Shown here one piece after another: positions 62,321 to 64,000 of a DNA stretch of 64,000 nt. A program made the translations under genes and the position numbers. Source of the stretch: JBOGNO01 sp050747245 (lineage in GTDB: Bacteria > Acidobacteriota > Terriglobia > Acidiferrales > UBA7541); assembly GCA_050747245.1 (NCBI GenBank), contig JBOGNO010000017.1:4947-68946 (forward strand), written 5' to 3'. Each line of letters starts with the position of its first letter. Within the stretch, counting starts at the first letter, position 1. The notes beneath the pieces were generated by a model. That model made no database searches, had not been told where the DNA came from, and saw nothing but the letters and a program-made list of their open reading frames with translations.

Positions 62321-63704
62321 CCTGGCGAGCCAATTCGTATTCCTTCAACTTGTTGTGCAAGGTCTTCAGGCTGATGCCCAGAAGCTCGGCGGCGCGGGTC
62401 TTGTTCTGATTGGTGGAAGCCAGGGTCTGCATGATCAGCTCGCGCTCGGCGAGGTCCACGGTGGTGCCGATGGGAAAGCGCATGGCGGCCAAATCACCGG
62501 GCGCGCCCGCGGGCGTGCGGCCGAAATCGGCGGGAAGATGCTGGCGGCCGATGAGTCCTCGATCGCAGGCGATGGCGGAGCGTTCGAGGGCGTTGCGAAG
62601 CTCGCGGACGTTGCCCGGCCAAGGATAGGCCTTGAAGAGATCCATGACTTCGCTATTGACGCCGGAGACGTGGCGATCGTGCTTGGTGTTGATGTCGCGG
62701 AGCATGTGTTCAATGAGCAGCGGCAGATCTTCGCGATGTTCGCGCAGCGGCGGCAGATGCACATGGAATACGTTCAATCGAAAGAAAAGATCCTGGCGCA
62801 GGAGGCCTTTGGCGACGGCTTGCTGGGGATCTTTATTGGTGGCGGCAAGAACGCGGACGTCCACGGGGGTTTCGACTTTGCTGCCCAGGCGGCGCACCTT
62901 GTGATCTTCGAGCACGCGAAGGAGTTTGGCCTGCGTAGGCGCGGGCATTTCGCCGATTTCGTCGAGAAGCAAAGTGCCGCCATCAGCCAGCTCGAAACAT
63001 CCGAGGCGGCGCTCGGCGGCGCCGGTGAAAGCACCGCGTTCGTGGCCGAAGATTTCACTTTCCATTAACGTTTCGGGGATGGCGGAACAATTGATGGCCA
63101 CGAAGGGGCGATCGGCGCGCGGGGAGAGTTTGTGAATGGAGCGCGCGACGATTTCCTTTCCCGAGCCGGTTTCGCCGGTGATGAGGACGGCGGCCGTGGA
63201 AGGGGCGGCAATCTCCACCTGGCGCATGACTTCCTGCATCTGCTTGGATACGCCCACCAGCTCGCCGATGCGTCCGGCTTCACGCAATTGGCGGGTGAGG
63301 GCGGCCACGGCGCGGCGGTCGCGAGACTTGCCCATGGCGCGGTCGAGCAAGGCTTTCAAAACAGGAGGTCGCAGGGGCTTTTCGATGTACCAGAAGGCGC
63401 CGGCTTCGATGGCTTGAACGATGCGTTCGTCACTGCCGCGTCCGGTGATGACGATGACGGGGATATTCTGCAGCTCATCGGCGAGGCGATGAAGGAGCTC
63501 GAGGCCGTTCATGCCCGGGAGCTCGACATCGGCGAGCATCACGTTGGGCTGGAACTCGCTGAACTTGGCGAGGGCGTCCTCGCCGCTTGCGACGCTGAGG
63601 ATTTCACAGCCCCACTTGCGCAGCATCAGCTCGTAACCCTTGCGGGCGTTCTCCTCGTCTTCAACGATGAGGATGCGGGCGTGATTGCGATGCTCTTCGG
63701 CCAT
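62292..63704 (-). CDS. NtrC-type sigma-54-dependent response regulator
   Basis: The 470-aa product has a receiver domain (ILIVEDEEN; phospho-acceptor Asp in LADVELPGMNG; Lys in IEKPL). The AAA+ domain has GETGSGKE, the canonical sigma-54 loop GAFTGA, and GTLLLDEIGEMP. A Fis-type HTH ends the chain (KTRAAELLGISLKTLHNKLK). It lies directly upstream of its cognate histidine kinase. Together with the 35416 regulator, this makes two NtrC-type systems in 30 kb. Confidence 0.94.
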   Translation of the reverse strand: MAEEHRNHARILIVEDEENARKGYELMLRKWGCEILSVASGEDALAKFSEFQPNVMLADVELPGMNGLELLHRLADELQNIPVIVITGRGSDERIVQAIEAGAFWYIEKPLRPPVLKALLDRAMGKSRDRRAVAALTRQLREAGRIGELVGVSKQMQEVMRQVEIAAPSTAAVLITGETGSGKEIVARSIHKLSPRADRPFVAINCSAIPETLMESEIFGHERGAFTGAAERRLGCFELADGGTLLLDEIGEMPAPTQAKLLRVLEDHKVRRLGSKVETPVDVRVLAATNKDPQQAVAKGLLRQDLFFRLNVFHVHLPPLREHREDLPLLIEHMLRDINTKHDRHVSGVNSEVMDLFKAYPWPGNVRELRNALERSAIACDRGLIGRQHLPADFGRTPAGAPGDLAAMRFPIGTTVDLAERELIMQTLASTNQNKTRAAELLGISLKTLHNKLKEYELARQDAHAAQSED

Positions 63705-63784
63705 ACGTCATTCAATTTAACAGCAGAAGCGAGTAAAGCCAACAAAGGAAGGCGGCGGGTGGTGTCCTAATTCTGGTTATGGCG

Positions 63785-63910
63785 CTAGTCACACGACCCC
63801 AAGTTAAAAAACCCATTAACATCGGGGTCAAACTGGTTCTTTTCGCATTCTTTATAGTGTCCACTAGGGCCGTCGTATTCGACCGTAATTTTGATAACAA
63901 GCGGTTTCAT
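63785..63910 (-). pseudogene. Small ORF or 3' remnant of a gene cut by an insertion sequence
   Basis: From ATG 63910 to TAG 63787-63785 the minus strand encodes 41 residues (MKPLVIKITVEYDGPSGHYK, then ECEKNQFDPDVNGFFNLGSC and D). The frame stays open upstream (TYVMSR before the M) into the presumed insertion-sequence end, where it meets a stop. There is no ribosome binding site. The base composition is clearly lower in GC than the neighbours. I read it as the 3' end of a gene interrupted at about 63935, but an intact small gene is possible. Confidence 0.35.
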
Positions 63911-63935
63911 TCTGGACATGACATAGGTGTAATAT

Positions 63936-64000
63936 TGTAGTGCACCCCGCTAAAACTGGACAGCCTACCTAGGTAGAATCAGGGCCTCCCAATAGGAGGC
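63936..64000 (+). mobile_element. Probable left end of an IS3-type insertion sequence (partial)
   Basis: TGTAGTGCACCCCGCTAAAA then CTGGACAGCC has the look of IS3-family terminal inverted repeats (TGTAGTGnACCCC...TGGACAG). A GGAGG-containing segment at the window edge could be the ribosome binding site of a transposase gene lying beyond it. The call is by motif resemblance only; the element continues outside the window. Confidence 0.4.

Noticed and set aside
63712..63900. Minus-strand frame of 62 codons at the right edge
   Set aside because: No ribosome binding site and a product without protein-like pattern; the overlapping frame 63785-63910 reads more like a real C-terminus.
1..64000. tRNA, rRNA, riboswitch and CRISPR features
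   Set aside because: I looked for T-loop patterns, conserved rRNA strings and direct-repeat arrays and found none that I could support.

Overview
The window is GC-rich bacterial chromosome and reads as Acidobacteriota, most likely class Terriglobia. The gene content points there: large TonB-dependent receptors with an N-terminal carboxypeptidase-regulatory-like domain, a VWFA protein of the acidobacterial type, FG-GAP/ASPIC-UnbV (CRTAC1-like) proteins, a cytochrome c of the photosynthetic-reaction-centre-subunit type, and Ser/Thr kinases carrying TPR tails. This is inferred from family content, with no 16S gene present. I saw no rRNA, tRNA or CRISPR array.

Layout. 1-2211: the start of a HAD-like gene leaving the window, a CxxC/HTH-like hypothetical gene with a promoter and an attenuator-like leader, and a repeat-bearing spacer. 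2212-10337 (minus): a pentaheme cytochrome-TPR membrane protein followed by two FG-GAP/ASPIC proteins, tightly coupled. 10493-14999: an amidase facing a nucleoside-salvage operon (secreted nucleoside hydrolase, PfkB kinase, ureide-permease-like transporter). 15108-21904: a TPR protein, a TonB-dependent receptor and a third CRTAC1-like protein. 21901-27796 (minus): TolC, adaptor and RND pump, plus a small Rieske protein. 28049-30406: a 63-aa membrane protein with an SPFH protein, a Coa1-like protein and a 45-aa membrane peptide. 30539-36804: an overlapping operon of an unknown secreted protein, a peptide-type substrate-binding protein, an NtrY-like kinase and an NtrC-type regulator. 36811-47817: an ICMT-like methyltransferase, a phosphodiesterase, a membrane protein, a VWFA protein overlapping a second TonB-dependent receptor, a polysaccharide deacetylase with a zinc-ribbon protein, and a diheme cytochrome c. 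48083-56781: three paralogous Ser/Thr kinase-TPR genes with matching promoters. 56959-63704: a small conserved ORF, an envelope protein, a ThiO-like oxidase, a putative lipoprotein and an NtrC/histidine-kinase pair. The right edge looks like the end of an insertion sequence that may truncate a gene.

The most unusual signals are not single genes. (1) Short palindromic repeats of two families occur between genes and also in frame inside genes: one copy sits in the linker of a Ser/Thr kinase and almost matches an intergenic copy about 1 kb away. (2) All three Ser/Thr kinase genes have TTGACT-N17-TAAnAT-like promoters with the -10 box exactly 9 bases before the ATG, which predicts leaderless or nearly leaderless mRNAs. 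(3) A promoter and a pair of TCTAATCGGGACA-like motifs that flank the hypothetical gene at 524-1564 recur at 48083-48267 with no gene between them.
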